NCBI RefSeq assembly: GCF_964340395.1
Contig: NC_135571.1
Coordinates: forward strand, 1,662,611-1,726,610
Source of the DNA: Glandiceps talaboti
Lineage: Eukaryota; Hemichordata; Enteropneusta; Spengelidae
Length of the DNA: 64,000 nt
Reading direction: 5' to 3'
Below are positions 12,157 to 22,639 of this stretch, in pieces; position 1 is the first letter of the stretch, and the number at the start of each line of letters is the position of its first letter. Both the position numbers and the translations under genes were made by a program. The notes under the pieces are model-generated. The model did not search any database. It was not told the DNA's origin and was given only the letters and a program-made list of their open reading frames with translations.

Positions 12157-14422
12157 TAGTTGCTACGTAAGAAAATGCAAGTCTACCGAATAACACAAAA
12201 CAAAACTAAACAAAATAAACAACAATATTTACCATCGTTGCCAGTCACTGACACAAAGTTCAAAGTCTGCAAGTCGGCTACAATCTGGTTTAATGTTGTG
12301 TCCAAAACTAACACTTCAAATTTGTAAGCAGAATTGTCGCTAAGTTGACAGTTTTCGATGACAAACGCAACGGAAACAAACTCACTGTCCTCAGTCTGGT
12401 AGATATTCAGCTTGTGTTTTCCAACAACCTCGACAGCGCCACCAAGCGACCGGATCACTACATATTGCCGCTCGGAATTTCCACCACGGTTTTCAACACG
12501 AAAGACAGTTATGTGTATCGACGTTGAGGTCGTTACGGGCGAAGGCAACGACAATGAGAGTGGAAGAAATAAATTATCTCCCTCAACAACTGGAAACAGT
12601 TTATTGTCGGGAACGAGGCTGGCTCCTTGATATCTTTCTTGTTGACAGTGAACGCAGGCAGCGATGAATATTAAAACTGTAACAAAAGTAGAAAGATCGA
12701 TATCAGTAAATCTCGATTCCGTGAAAACTTTTTAAAAATTTAAATCGTTGTCAGGAATATGACATGTTTGTACTCTTCTCTACAGGATCACTTTACAACT
12801 GATCATTGTTTGAACTATTTAACCGTGTTTACTTCAATCAATTTGTCACCCTAAAAACAAATACTTGTGAAATTGTGGCAGGATTTGATAGCATTACCTA
12901 TACCTGAATGTACTAAAGAAGATGTTAAAATATACAATATTAGCAGAAATACAAAGCTCAGACAGTTGTACCACAAACAGGTATATCATTGTCGTAAACC
13001 ACAGCCTCTTTTAAAAATAACAATAAAATCGCGAAAATCGTGAAGTCTCGCAAGAAATAGTGGGTGCGGAAACTGACATCAACTTCAAAAGACAATATAA
13101 AACTATTCTTCCAATCTGTAATGGCTGTACATCTGATAGGAAGAAATAAACAACACAGAGACCATTTGGAAAACAATGGAAAACCTGAACAAGACACTCG
13201 CACATAGAACTAAAATAATATAATAAAATAAAAAATCTACCTATTTTAAAATTGAAAGTAATCAGAACCACACAATTTTTTTACGCCTAAGAAGCTTTTT
13301 ATTGCTTTTTGTCAATATTATTTCAGTTTGAAGACCAATTTTGATAGCAAGCAAAAACTCTAACACTTAAATGTTATTAAGACGTGTACCCTTTACGCAT
13401 ATACGTCATAAGTAAAGAAATATATGCATGGGGTGAGGGGGTAGGGGGTCATATGGACAATGTGGTCTTTACTACATGGGGTCACGTTGACCTTGTCATA
13501 GGAGCTGGGGGCGACAGTTTGAGGAAACCTATCTTCAAACCCCAAAATACCTAACCCCCTTAAGCCATTAAAAGACCGCCTTAAATGCTTCGAGTTGGAT
13601 CAACAGTAAGTTTGGTTTTTACCCTACAAGTCAGTGCTCATTAAGTACGATGATCAAGATACATTGTGAAACATTGAGACGTCACGGTTGCTCCCTGTAC
13701 ATAAAGAACACTGTGCGCATGTGCTACAGTAACCGCAGATACATGACGTCATTATGACCACATGATCGTGAGTCATTGGGGACATGGGGAATTCCTATGT
13801 CTTGCATTTACGCAATCACATGAAAACAAGTGCAGTGCGTTGCGCATATCGTTAGAATATGTGCCCTGCCACAGAAATAAACCGTACATAGATTGTGATT
13901 TCTTTTAAACTCCAACATTAAAGACACATACATGGCGTCACGGAAGCGTCACGGAGTTTTGCGGCTGTCTACGGCTGTTCGTGCACAAGATGAATAAATA
14001 TAACTCGTACTTATACAAGTAGGTCATCGGCCTTGAGTTCAACTCACCATTGTGTGGGTTGTAAACATTAGACTACTCGTAATCGAAATATCTATCAGCG
14101 GTTAAAATTTCGATGAATCATGAACAATGTTCGTAGTTTGACCACTGGCGTTAGAAGTAAATCTTCAAATGTTATGTTTGAATCAACGTTGACTAATATA
14201 TTAAATCTTACGTTGACTTCTTGTGTAGAATGAGCGAGACCGGTAGAGTGTCAATATAAAAACTGCGTAATCAGCACATCGTGCACACAGAACTTACTGT
14301 CCCAGTGTTAAGTCGTCGCTGACGAAAGAAAGTTATAAGAGTTAAGACAATGAGTGGCACTTACCATATGTAATTGTCGACACAATCGATGGGAAACGTC
14401 GTACGAGATTGTTTAAAGGCAT
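11549..14422 (-). CDS. Secreted Ig-like protein, four-exon model (unrecognised family)
   Basis: Proposed CDS exons on the minus strand are 14422-14365, 12676-12233, 11758-11639 and 11583-11549: 657 nt, 218 aa. Exon 1 ends in the consensus donor GTAAGT and exon 2 is preceded by GTTACAG. Joined, they give a classic signal peptide: [10 protein letters not shown], then the hydrophobic [20 protein letters not shown]. All three introns are phase 1, the hallmark of Ig-domain exons. Exon 2 (about 147 residues) reads as one beta-rich Ig V-like domain ending in [12 protein letters not shown], where Ig folds normally have D.A.Y.C; here the last position is Phe and only one Cys is present, so the usual B-F disulfide is missing (as in domain 1 of CD2/SLAM proteins). 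Exon 3 is a Thr/Pro-rich mucin-like stalk ([16 protein letters not shown]). Exon 4 is very short and least certain; an alternative membrane exon could exist. I do not recognise an orthologue. Seen: splice sites and phases. Inferred: the Ig fold and secretion. Confidence 0.5.
11821..12165. repeat. Microsatellite (TATG)n then (TGT)n in an intron
   Basis: About 250 bp of TATG with a few TGTG and CATG interruptions, then GT-rich sequence and a TTG run at about 12113-12156. It sits in the intron between exons 2 and 3 of the Ig-like gene. The poly-IHTY and poly-VCMY ORFs in every frame are products of the repeat. Confidence 0.95.
13000..13289. mobile_element. MITE-like dispersed element, copy 3 (5' end missing)
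   Basis: Shares the body with copies at 1808-2072 and 10761-11120 (ATCGCGAAAAT, GGTGCGGAAACTGACATC, AATGGCTGTACATCTGAT) and has the right terminal repeat (AATCAGAACCACACAATT... ACGCCT). The left terminal repeat is absent, so it is 5'-truncated. It lies within intron 1 of the Ig-like gene. Confidence 0.7.
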
Positions 14423-15410
14423 CACCGAAGACGTTGAATTTTGTAAGAAAAATCGTAATTTGTGGTAAGTTTGAGACGCTCTCTGTTTTATCTCAGACCA
14501 CGAACGAATTTTTCTAGTGGTTTGAGATTGAGGCTTTATGTAGACCTATCAATGTACGTCATTGTTTATGTTTATGTTCGGGTATATGGGTTTTCCCAAC
14601 CACACGTTGAAAGCAAAACCTAAATATAAAATATAGGGGACTGACATTTATGTGAGCACGCTACCCACGTCATGATAATACTGTGGCTGCCATCTCAGAC
14701 TACTGGTATTAGTGTTAAGGATGCAGCCAGTTAAACATTGATGGGGTGGGGTGTTAGTTGCATTGATTGTGGAGTAGTACCTTGCCGCTTTCGACCCGGA
14801 AATAGCCGACCTATAGACGTGAACGACTATCGCTACTACACTATTCCGTTATTCTAAGGACAGTGAAATTCAAAATCAAAATGTCAAATGCAACATTGTA
14901 ATGATAATACGTCTGGTAAGAAATGCTATGCTTAAATATTTAAGTTTACAATGTCTAAAATCTCGGACAATCATAATTACTTTAATTCCAAAAAAGTCAA
15001 TATATCTCACGTGAAGGTTGGGAGTCAGGTTTTTTAAATTTGCGACGTGGGGATGTTCATCCAACATAACTTTGAAATGGACGGGCGAGTACACCGGGAT
15101 ATTTAAAATTCATGGAAAAAAACTACCGCCACTCGCTCTCTCCGCACAGCAGATACTGGCCAGTCCCTTGAGGTACGCCATCACTTGTCGTCTTGGCATC
15201 ACGCACCTATCACGCAAACTTACAACCAATCAAATTGCACCAAAATATTCGGTCGACGTCGTAGATGAGTAAGTCCTTGAAATGAAGGCAAGTAGCTACT
15301 GCGTCACATGGAACATTCCGTGGAATTAAAGCTAACAAAACTCCCTACACATCACAGACTAAAAAGAACGTTAACTCACAATTAAGATAAAATTAACCCC
15401 TTTGAATTGA
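14423..15410. other. Intergenic region between divergent genes
   Basis: Lies between the 5' end of the minus-strand Ig-like gene and the plus-strand zinc-finger gene, so it should hold both promoters. An ORF at 15018-15272 runs into GAGTAAGTC, a possible donor, but lacks other coding evidence. No element ends recognised. Confidence 0.35.
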
Positions 15411-15499
15411 ATGTGTCTGCGTGAGTCTTTTTTTTCCCCGGGCGAATGCCTTACTAACGTTAGGCATTCGCCCGGGAAAAAAACTCACGTAAAAGACGC
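15411..15499. repeat. GC-rich inverted repeat (hairpin) upstream of the zinc-finger gene
   Basis: The left arm has GCGTGAGT, a T run and CCCCGGGCGAATGCCT. After a loop of about 8-10 nt the right arm is AGGCATTCGCCCGGG, an A run and ACTCACG. Outer flanks (GTGTCT / AAGACGC) extend the pairing. Arms are about 35 nt with only indel-type mismatches, and the loop (ACTAACGT) lies at about 15453-15460. The hairpin is about 110 bp before the zinc-finger start codon. A DNA cruciform, a small MITE or a 5' UTR RNA hairpin are all possible. Confidence 0.85.
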
Positions 15500-15604
15500 A
15501 ATAACGATGGAATAAAGGTAAATACAGGAAAACCAGCCTATCTAACATCAGATTGGCTTAGCCCTTGCCAACTATCCCACAATACACCACGGTTTACTTC
15601 GATC

Positions 15605-15616
15605 AAACATGGCGGC
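15605..15616 (+). promoter_or_regulatory. YY1-like motif overlapping the start codon
   Basis: CAAACATGGCGGC at the zinc-finger gene ATG matches the YY1 consensus (AANATGGCGGC). In animals this arrangement is common just downstream of the transcription start of broadly expressed genes. The motif is seen; its function is inferred. Confidence 0.4.
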
Positions 15617-18600
15617 GCCCATCAGTTCCTACGGTACACTGATCGATCTAGATGTTGCGTACGATGTTTGGCATAACAGTAAAGCTGTTGGCTACTCAGA
15701 AGTTCCAAGCAGTGTGTTTGCTTTACATGTGCTAAAAATTCACAGACAGTATTGTCAGAAATGTTTCCCAAGTGATTGTCAACAACAAGATGGTGACCGA
15801 CGTCACCGTCATGGTGGACCATTGGTTGGTGGTGTGAGCCAGCGACAAGTCAAAATGGAGACATCGACAGAGTGTGACACCCTGGGTGATGATATATCAC
15901 AGTCAACGTCTATTACGATAAAGTAAGTCAGTTTAATTGATGGTCTGCATTTTGCATTTTGTTCATTTATTTCACGAAAAACTGCAGCTCGTGTTCATAG
16001 ACGCATGCGCATTACTTCGTCGTCCCAATCATTTCGTCAACTAGTCTCTATTTCAACTAGACCCAACTTTCAAAGGCTCATATTTTAACAATTACTTGAC
16101 ATAAATAACACACTACATTGTAAGATGATTATTACTACTCCGATATCGCTTTCACTACATGAGAAACTTTCTGGCCGTGGACATCGCAGAGGAATCGCCT
16201 ACATTCTGTAAATGACAGGGCCGAACCTAAATTACCACCCTAGTCTAGTTCCTATACAGTATCGTTACGATTTATACCTTCACTCACAGTCTAGTCAAAG
16301 TCGTTACTCTAGAAGTCCTGAGATGCATGAGATGCAATTTAAAATTCATCCACAGCCACCAACACAGTCATTAACATCATGTCTTTGTTAATCAATCACA
16401 AAATTCTTTTTAAAGCAATACACAGTCCCCCATAAAGTTAGTGTTTTATTTGGGGTAGTTATGTAATGTCCAAATATGGTATATCAGAATGCTACTTATA
16501 CACTGTTTATGTCACTATAGCAGCAGGGTTCACTGATTAGATGAACAACTTTCTGTGCTGATTGAGGGACTTTGACCAGACTGTGGTTAGAAAGCATGGT
16601 TGGCATCCAGACTATTAGCACCCCAGGTGGCAATAAAGAGTCTGCTATTGCCACCCCCGGTGGTAATAGTGAAGTTGCTAATGCCACCCTGTTTAAAATC
16701 GGGATGTATTCTCATTTTCCTTTGATATGTTTTGCCATTTTTTGCTCCTTACCGCATGGAAGTGTTGCTCGATCTGTCTGGTGTGAATTACAGCCGAGTG
16801 AGTAGACGAAGTGTCGAGTACGAGTCAGTTTTACGCTGCATATGTTGTCGATGCCAGTCAGGTAATGGCAACATGAAGGCCTTTTGGTGATAAATATCTT
16901 GTAATAACCATGATTGGTTGAATGATTTAAAATAATAATAATAATCAGTAGATAATCAGATGTGCCAATTAACACCTAATTGTTCCTTTATTTCAAAAGA
17001 TACTGCTATACAAAGATACAAGAACAGGTATGAGGGCGCCCCCTCATGGTGTGCTTTACAGACTAGGTGAAGGATAGCTCTGGATGTATATGCTTCTGGG
17101 TTTGATATGTCTTCTCCCCTCCTCTATGGAAGATGTTTCAAACCTCTTAGTGTATTTATCCAGAGTTAGGTGTAGGATAATCTGAGGAGACTCATAAGTC
17201 TAACTCTGTTGTATGGAGTCAGATACATATAGTATTGTTGTGTACATGTACTGTATAACTTGAAATTCAAACTGCAACTTTATGTGCACTGAAATTTGCA
17301 CACGGCTATTTATGCAAAAATGATACTAAGCATAAAGTTAACAGTTACTTGCCCTATGTCGGACACGTCCAACAATCACTTTCTAGCCCATCATTAACAT
17401 GTACACAGTAAAGGCACGTCCAATTTACACCTTCGTAATACAAAAGACTTAAGGTTAATTGATCAGTGTGTTTTTCTGAAATTGGAGATGAACTGATGAT
17501 TGACACGTAGTATCTACAAGCTTTTTATACCAGTGGACGAATTCAAAATAATTGCATGTATTGCGTATCACCAGTCAATAAATTTACTACCAAAAGATTA
17601 CTGTAATCATAAACTTGAAGTTACCTCTGATAAATTTGTATGGTCTAAACTAGATATAAATCATCAGAATAATGTGCTACGATGTTTTCAGTCTAGTTTT
17701 ACACCATTACTGTCATTGACATGACAAAACGATGGTAAATGATCAAACAGACATACCGGTACAGTACTGGCAGCTCAGTACTACATGTACTTGTACGTGT
17801 ATCTTAGTCTCTATACAGAGTCAAATGACACAAATTGATTTGATGCAACGTCACTATTGTATTTGAAAGTACTTGGACAAACAGTTGTTTTCTACATGTG
17901 GTAATTACATGTATGCATCACCTCCAATGCTTTCTTACAAAACAACTTTACTTGCATCTTCTTTCACCAAATATGCATCTTGTGAGAGACTTGTAGTGTC
18001 ATTGACGACAGTAAAGCAACAATAGAAAGGGAGGAAGTTCTTAGCTTTTCTGACTTTACCATACGTAGTGTAAAGGTAGCCCATGTAATTATAGATATTC
18101 AGCAGTGATGTCGGCGCAAATGTATGTCACTTCAACATTACTAACCATAAAACTAACCATTGAATGAATCTAACTTGAATATCTCGAGAGTGCATAGGTT
18201 TCACCTCTCTTAACCTTTTACCCACGTGATTGTATTGTATGTCCGTTGTTGTTTTTGTTTATGCTGCGTGCTTGTCTATCCCGCAAAACCAAGACATATT
18301 TCATTGTATGTGCAGTAGCGTATATATATGATAAATTATTGATATTATTATTATTATAAATACTGTGTTCAAATTGTCATTAGCCCTTAGTGTGAGTCAC
18401 AAATTCATGTAAACTACACTGTAGTTATTGACTCATGTCTGTTGTTACGCAAAAATAAGTATAGGTTGTAATATTGTGGTATACACATGTACAGTATACA
18501 CAATCCTGAAAGTAGTCTCAGTTAGTGACCCAAGTTCTCTCAAATTCACAGTCAAAGCTTTCATTAGTCCAGTAGGACTCTTGACCAACATTAATAGTTT

Positions 18601-20460
18601 AACTAATAGCAGAAAATAATAGTGCCCATTGTGTATAATCTACATGTATGCAAATTAAGGTCTTTGTGGGTGAATAGTTCATACTCTGTGACATGGTGTT
18701 AGCCATCACAGAATTCTGTATGAAAACAGTGTCTTATTCAGAAGTGATATTTACTGACCCATCCATCTAACGATACATGTCAGTTATTTCTTTAACATTT
18801 CTACCTATGTTTTACCAATAGTTGTGTGGAATCCAAAATCACAGATGACCAGTATCAACAAGACTCAGAGGAAGTGACAACTGGACAGGATAGATATGTG
18901 AAATCAGAAACTGCAGATGAGCAGTATCAACAAGACTCAGAGGAAGTGACAACTGTACAGGATAGATATGTGAAATCAGAAATCACAGATGACCAGTATC
19001 AACAAGACACAGACGAGGTGACAACTAGACAGTATAAATTTGTGACATCAGAACCCATAAATGATCAGTATCAACAAGACTCAACTGGACAGAATAGATA
19101 TGTGAAATCAGAAACCATAGATGACCAGTACGAACAAGACTCAGAGGAGGTGATGACAGGTCAAGAACTTGGAACCAACTTCTACTCAGCTGATAATCAC
19201 CAATTATTAAGTACAGAAGGCAATCCTGAAACTGTACCAGACTGGGCAAGTGAATGTGGAACAAACAATCATGGCTCTCCTGGCAAAACTATAGATACCA
19301 GTTTTGCACAAAATACAATTACAGGTGATAATGTGATGAACTCCATAACAACAGAGACAGAAGAAAGTGATAATAATCAACCAACAAATAAACAATCTAA
19401 GTGCTTAGAAGATGAGGACAGGAATGAAGATAGGCCTTTTGTTACAGAAAGTCTCATCAGTAAACCGTTCACAACTCAAAGAATTAAAGTCACATTACAT
19501 GGAGATACTGTTGAAAGGATAGATAGTTCACTTTCAGACATTAATGATAAAGGTAACATTTTGTGTAAAACTTCAGTAAACCCAAGCAACAAACATAGCA
19601 GTGTTGGAGATCACTGTATGACATTGAGAAGGAAAAGGTCATTTGGAGACACAGAGATTGGTAAAGGTTCTCGTACAAGTAGTGATTTGGAGAAAGACAC
19701 AAATAAAAGACCATTTGTATGTAAGGAGTGTGGTAAAGGTTTTAATCAGAGTGGCGATTTAAAGACACATAGAAGAATTCATACAAATGAAAGACCATTT
19801 GTATGTAAGGAGTGTGGTAAAGGATTTAATAGGAGTGGCGATTTAAAGACACATAGAAGAATCCATACAAATGAAAAACCATATGTATGTAAGGAGTGTG
19901 GTAAAGGGTTTAATAGGAAAGGCAGTTTAAAGAGACATAGAAGAATCCATACAAATGAAAGACCATTTGTATGTAAAGAATGTAGTAAAAGGTTTAATAG
20001 GAGTGAGAACTTAATGATGCATAGAAGAATCCATACAAATGAAAGACCATTTGTATGTGGGGAGTGTGATAAAGGCTTTTATGGCAGTGGTGATTTAAAG
20101 AGACATAGAAGAATCCATACAAATGAAAGACCATATGTATGTAAGGAGTGTGGGAAAGGGTTTAATAGGAGTGGCAATTTAAAGACACATAAACGAATCC
20201 ATACAAATGAAAGACCATATGTATGTAAGGAGTGTGGTAAAGGGTTTAGTAGGATTGACAATTTAAAGACACATAGAAGAATCCATACAAATGAAAGACC
20301 ATATGTATGTAAGGAGTGTGGTAAAGGGTTTTATAGCAGTGGTGATTTAAAGATACATAGAAGAATCCATACAAATGAAAGACCATATGTATGTTCGGAA
20401 TGTAGTAAAGGGTTCTCTCAAATTGGCACGCTAAAGACACATAGAAAGATACATGTATAA
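15609..20460 (+). CDS. C2H2 zinc-finger protein, nine fingers, two coding exons
   Basis: Exon 1 is 15609-15922 (MAAPISSYGT..., ending ATA AA before GTAAGT, phase 2). Exon 2 is 18822-20460 (after TTTTACCAATAG). The phases match and give 650 aa. Residues 1-104 are an unrecognised N-terminal region with a Cys/His patch (HRQYCQKCFPSDC). Residues about 109-225 hold five degenerate 24-residue repeats of the type DDQYQQDSEEVTTGQDRYVK. After an acidic, Ser/Thr-rich linker, residues about 405-648 are nine tandem C2H2 fingers (C-x2-C-x12-H-x3-H, KGF..SG.LK.HRRIH) joined by HTNERP(F/Y)VC linkers instead of the usual HTGEKP. Helix residues are nearly uniform (RSGDLKT, RSGNLKT), suggesting recent internal expansion. 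No KRAB, BTB or SCAN domain is visible. Likely a nuclear DNA-binding regulator; the target is unknown. Additional exons inside the 2.9-kb intron cannot be excluded. Confidence 0.8.
15923..18821 (+). other. Intron of the zinc-finger gene
   Basis: Bounded by GTAAGT and a polypyrimidine-rich TTTTACCAATAG. Contains a palindromic NRF1-like motif ACGCATGCGCATT (16001-16013) close to the probable promoter. A short imperfect repeat of the type ATTGCCACCCCCGGTGG lies at about 16615-16690. No further coding exon recognised. Confidence 0.6.
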
Positions 20461-20665
20461 ATGAAAGACCATTAGTGTGGCAAGAACTTTAAACACAATA
20501 GTACTCTGAAGGGTCACATGAGAATCCATACAAAGGAAAGACCATTTGTACATAAAGAAAGTGTTGGAAAGGGTTTCAAAAAGAAAATTTGCATTAAAAT
20601 CCTCACAAATGAGAGAATGGTTATATGTAAAAAAAAATGTAGTAAAGGTTTAAGTACATGTATAG
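20461..20665 (+). pseudogene. Decayed zinc-finger modules after the stop codon
   Basis: Immediately after the TAA the sequence keeps finger-like pieces in shifting frames: ...CGKNFKHNSTLKGHMRIHTK, then ERPFVHKES.GKGFKKK, then NERMVICKKKCSKGL. Cys and His ligands are partly lost, and stops and frameshifts interrupt them. The stop replaces the expected HTNERP linker (KIHV then stop). About three further fingers were therefore probably lost from the C-terminus, and their remains now lie in the 3' UTR. Confidence 0.75.
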
Positions 20666-21119
20666 TGGTATTCTGATAGAATATAAAAAGAAGCTGAAAA
20701 TATAGAATACATTCTATGTAGATACTAGATTGTTGCAAAAGGTTAAAACAAAGTGATTGCCCAAAGGCACTTATCAGAAATTATACTAAAGAAAAAGTTT
20801 CACCAAAGCAGCACACTGAAAATATCACCTATAATCCACAGAACATAATCAAATGGTCAGATGTTTGTGACAAGGTTTTCACGATAAAGAGAGCAACTTA
20901 ACAAGACATGTGACAAGTTAGCCAAATAAATTTTAGATGACAAACATTGAATTTTATTTCCCATATTTCTCTGAAAGATTTTCTTTTACCATGGTAGTGA
21001 TCTTCCTTACAATGATACATATTAAGTAAAACAACATTCTAATTTTTGGCAAACAATGTCAATAATAAGTAGTCTTTTTATCATATTGTATAGAATTTTC
21101 AAGATTTTGTATATTTTTA
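20666..21119. other. 3' flank of the zinc-finger gene
   Basis: AT-rich sequence with AATAAA-like signals near 20925 (CCAAATAAATTTT). Probable 3' UTR and flank; nothing else seen. Confidence 0.4.
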
Positions 21120-22155
21120 GTTCCCAAAAGCACTGCCCAGAGGGGACTTATATATTGGTTTCTGTTTGTCAGTCCATCTGTCCATGCATGTGTGCATTCA
21201 CCCTCATATATCTCTGGCATCTCTAAAAATACCGCCAATGGCGTTGTAGCACAACTGTACAGTTTTTTAAAATGTTTATCCATATGGTAGTCCATGCTAA
21301 CAAGAAGTGTTCATTTGCTGAATGACTATCCAGTTGCCTATCCAACCATGTTGCTATCTTTACGATATAAGCTATCATTTGGCTGTTGCTTTGGGCGTGC
21401 TCATGTTGGTGGATATATTTGCATACATTTTTAAATGTTTTTGTTCACTTGTGTATGAATTCCTGATATTATCTTTGCAATATATGTGATCATTTGGCTG
21501 TTGCTATGGGTGTGGTCTTGTTGCTAGGCATATTAACATACATTTTTTGAATGTTTATTCAATTGTCTATTAATCCCTGTTGTCATCTTTGCAATATACG
21601 TTATCATTTGGCTGTTGCTATGGGCGTGGTCTTGTTGCTAGGCACATTTGCATACATTTTTTGAATATTTATTCATTTGTCTACTAATCCCTGTTGTTAT
21701 CTTTGTGAAATACACAACTGTTTGGCTGTTACTATGGGCGTGGTCATGGTTGCTAGGGTATTTGCATACATTTTTTGAATGTTTACTCATTTGCCTACCA
21801 GATGATGCTGTTATTTGACTAAAATATACAGCCATTTGGTTGTTGCTAAGGGTGTGGTCATGGTCGCTAGGGCCAATCTTCTCAATGTTTTGAAGAAACA
21901 ATCTGCCAAGTAGTTTCTGAGTTTAAGTTTTTTGACCAAAAATCACATTTTTGGACCCAAATCACACACCTGTGATGCGATCATTTTCATTTGAACAATT
22001 TCCCAACTAGACACCCAAGGTAATGGACCCACCAAATATCATGGCAATCGGTTCAGCGGTTTTTGACTTTAAGTGGTTTACACACACACAGACAGACAGA
22101 CAGACGCCGGGCGATCCCTATAGCACTACTGAACAAGTTCAGTTGTGCTAAAAAG
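21120..22155 (+). mobile_element. Dispersed repeat with internal 114-bp tandem array
   Basis: Contains five tandem copies of a 114-bp unit. The anchor GGCTGTTGCTATGGGCGTGG or its variants starts at about 21381, 21496, 21610, 21724 and 21838. The array is followed by a conserved stretch (ACTAGACACCCAAGGTAATG, ATCATGGCAATCGGTTCAGC, a CA/CAGA run, TGAACAAGTTCAGTTGTGCT). This 3' stretch (about 21915-22155) recurs inverted at 22650-22880. No ORF of transposase type is visible, so it looks non-autonomous. Confidence 0.7.
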
Positions 22156-22249
22156 TAATTAATAGTTGCATATTGATTACTGTAATTAGCATATTTTGGG
22201 TAATTTTGGGTGATTTCTATTTGTTTCTCAAGAATTTCCTTGTATGAAT

Positions 22250-22580
22250 AGTTATTTGATGTAACAGCTCTTATTGGAACTCTCTCCCAATTCACATTAG
22301 GAGAGCGGTATCGATCGAAACATTCAAGTCCCAACTAAAGACATACTTGTTTACAAACTTTTAGAACATACTATACTTTTATATGCAGTAATCAATAAGT
22401 TTTGTTTTTTAGTGAATTTCAAGTTGTCTTTTATAGTAATCAATAGTGAACGTCAAGTTTTTGGTTTTGGTTTTGATTTCTATGCAAATCAAGTTTGTGC
22501 TTTTTTTTCTTTTTTTTTCTCTTTTTTTTTTCTCAGTATTGTAAAGCGCATTGAGGCTGTTGCGTAATGCGCTGATAAGA

Positions 22581-22625
<45 letters not shown>
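22250..22625 (+). mobile_element. 5'-truncated LINE (non-LTR retrotransposon) 3' end
   Basis: Translation at 22273-22362 gives WNSLPIHIRRAVSIETFKSQ followed by LKTYLFTNF and a stop. This is the characteristic C-terminus of LINE reverse-transcriptase ORF2 proteins of the CR1/L2/Rex type. A 3' UTR follows, with the stem-like GCGCATTGAGGC...AATGCGCTGATAA and a terminal (ATT)n tail at about 22586-22625. Only the last 30 codons remain, so it is a dead-on-arrival copy. Confidence 0.85.
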
Positions 22626-22626
<1 letters not shown>

Positions 22627-22639
22627 GTCATAGTAAAAT

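Noticed and set aside
11549-12196. 215-aa minus-strand ORF and several plus-strand ORFs across 11.8-12.1 kb
   Set aside because: They are translations of the (TATG)n and (TTG)n microsatellites. Only short flanking pieces belong to real exons, and in a different frame.
14250-14290. TATA-box-like TATAAAA at about 14253 on the plus strand
   Set aside because: No plus-strand coding exon follows. It points away from the minus-strand Ig-like gene and is probably chance in AT-rich DNA.
15018-15272. 84-aa ORF ending near a GTAAGT donor as a first exon of the zinc-finger gene
   Set aside because: The zinc-finger gene already has a good ATG exon at 15609. This ORF has no acceptor or start context beyond chance.
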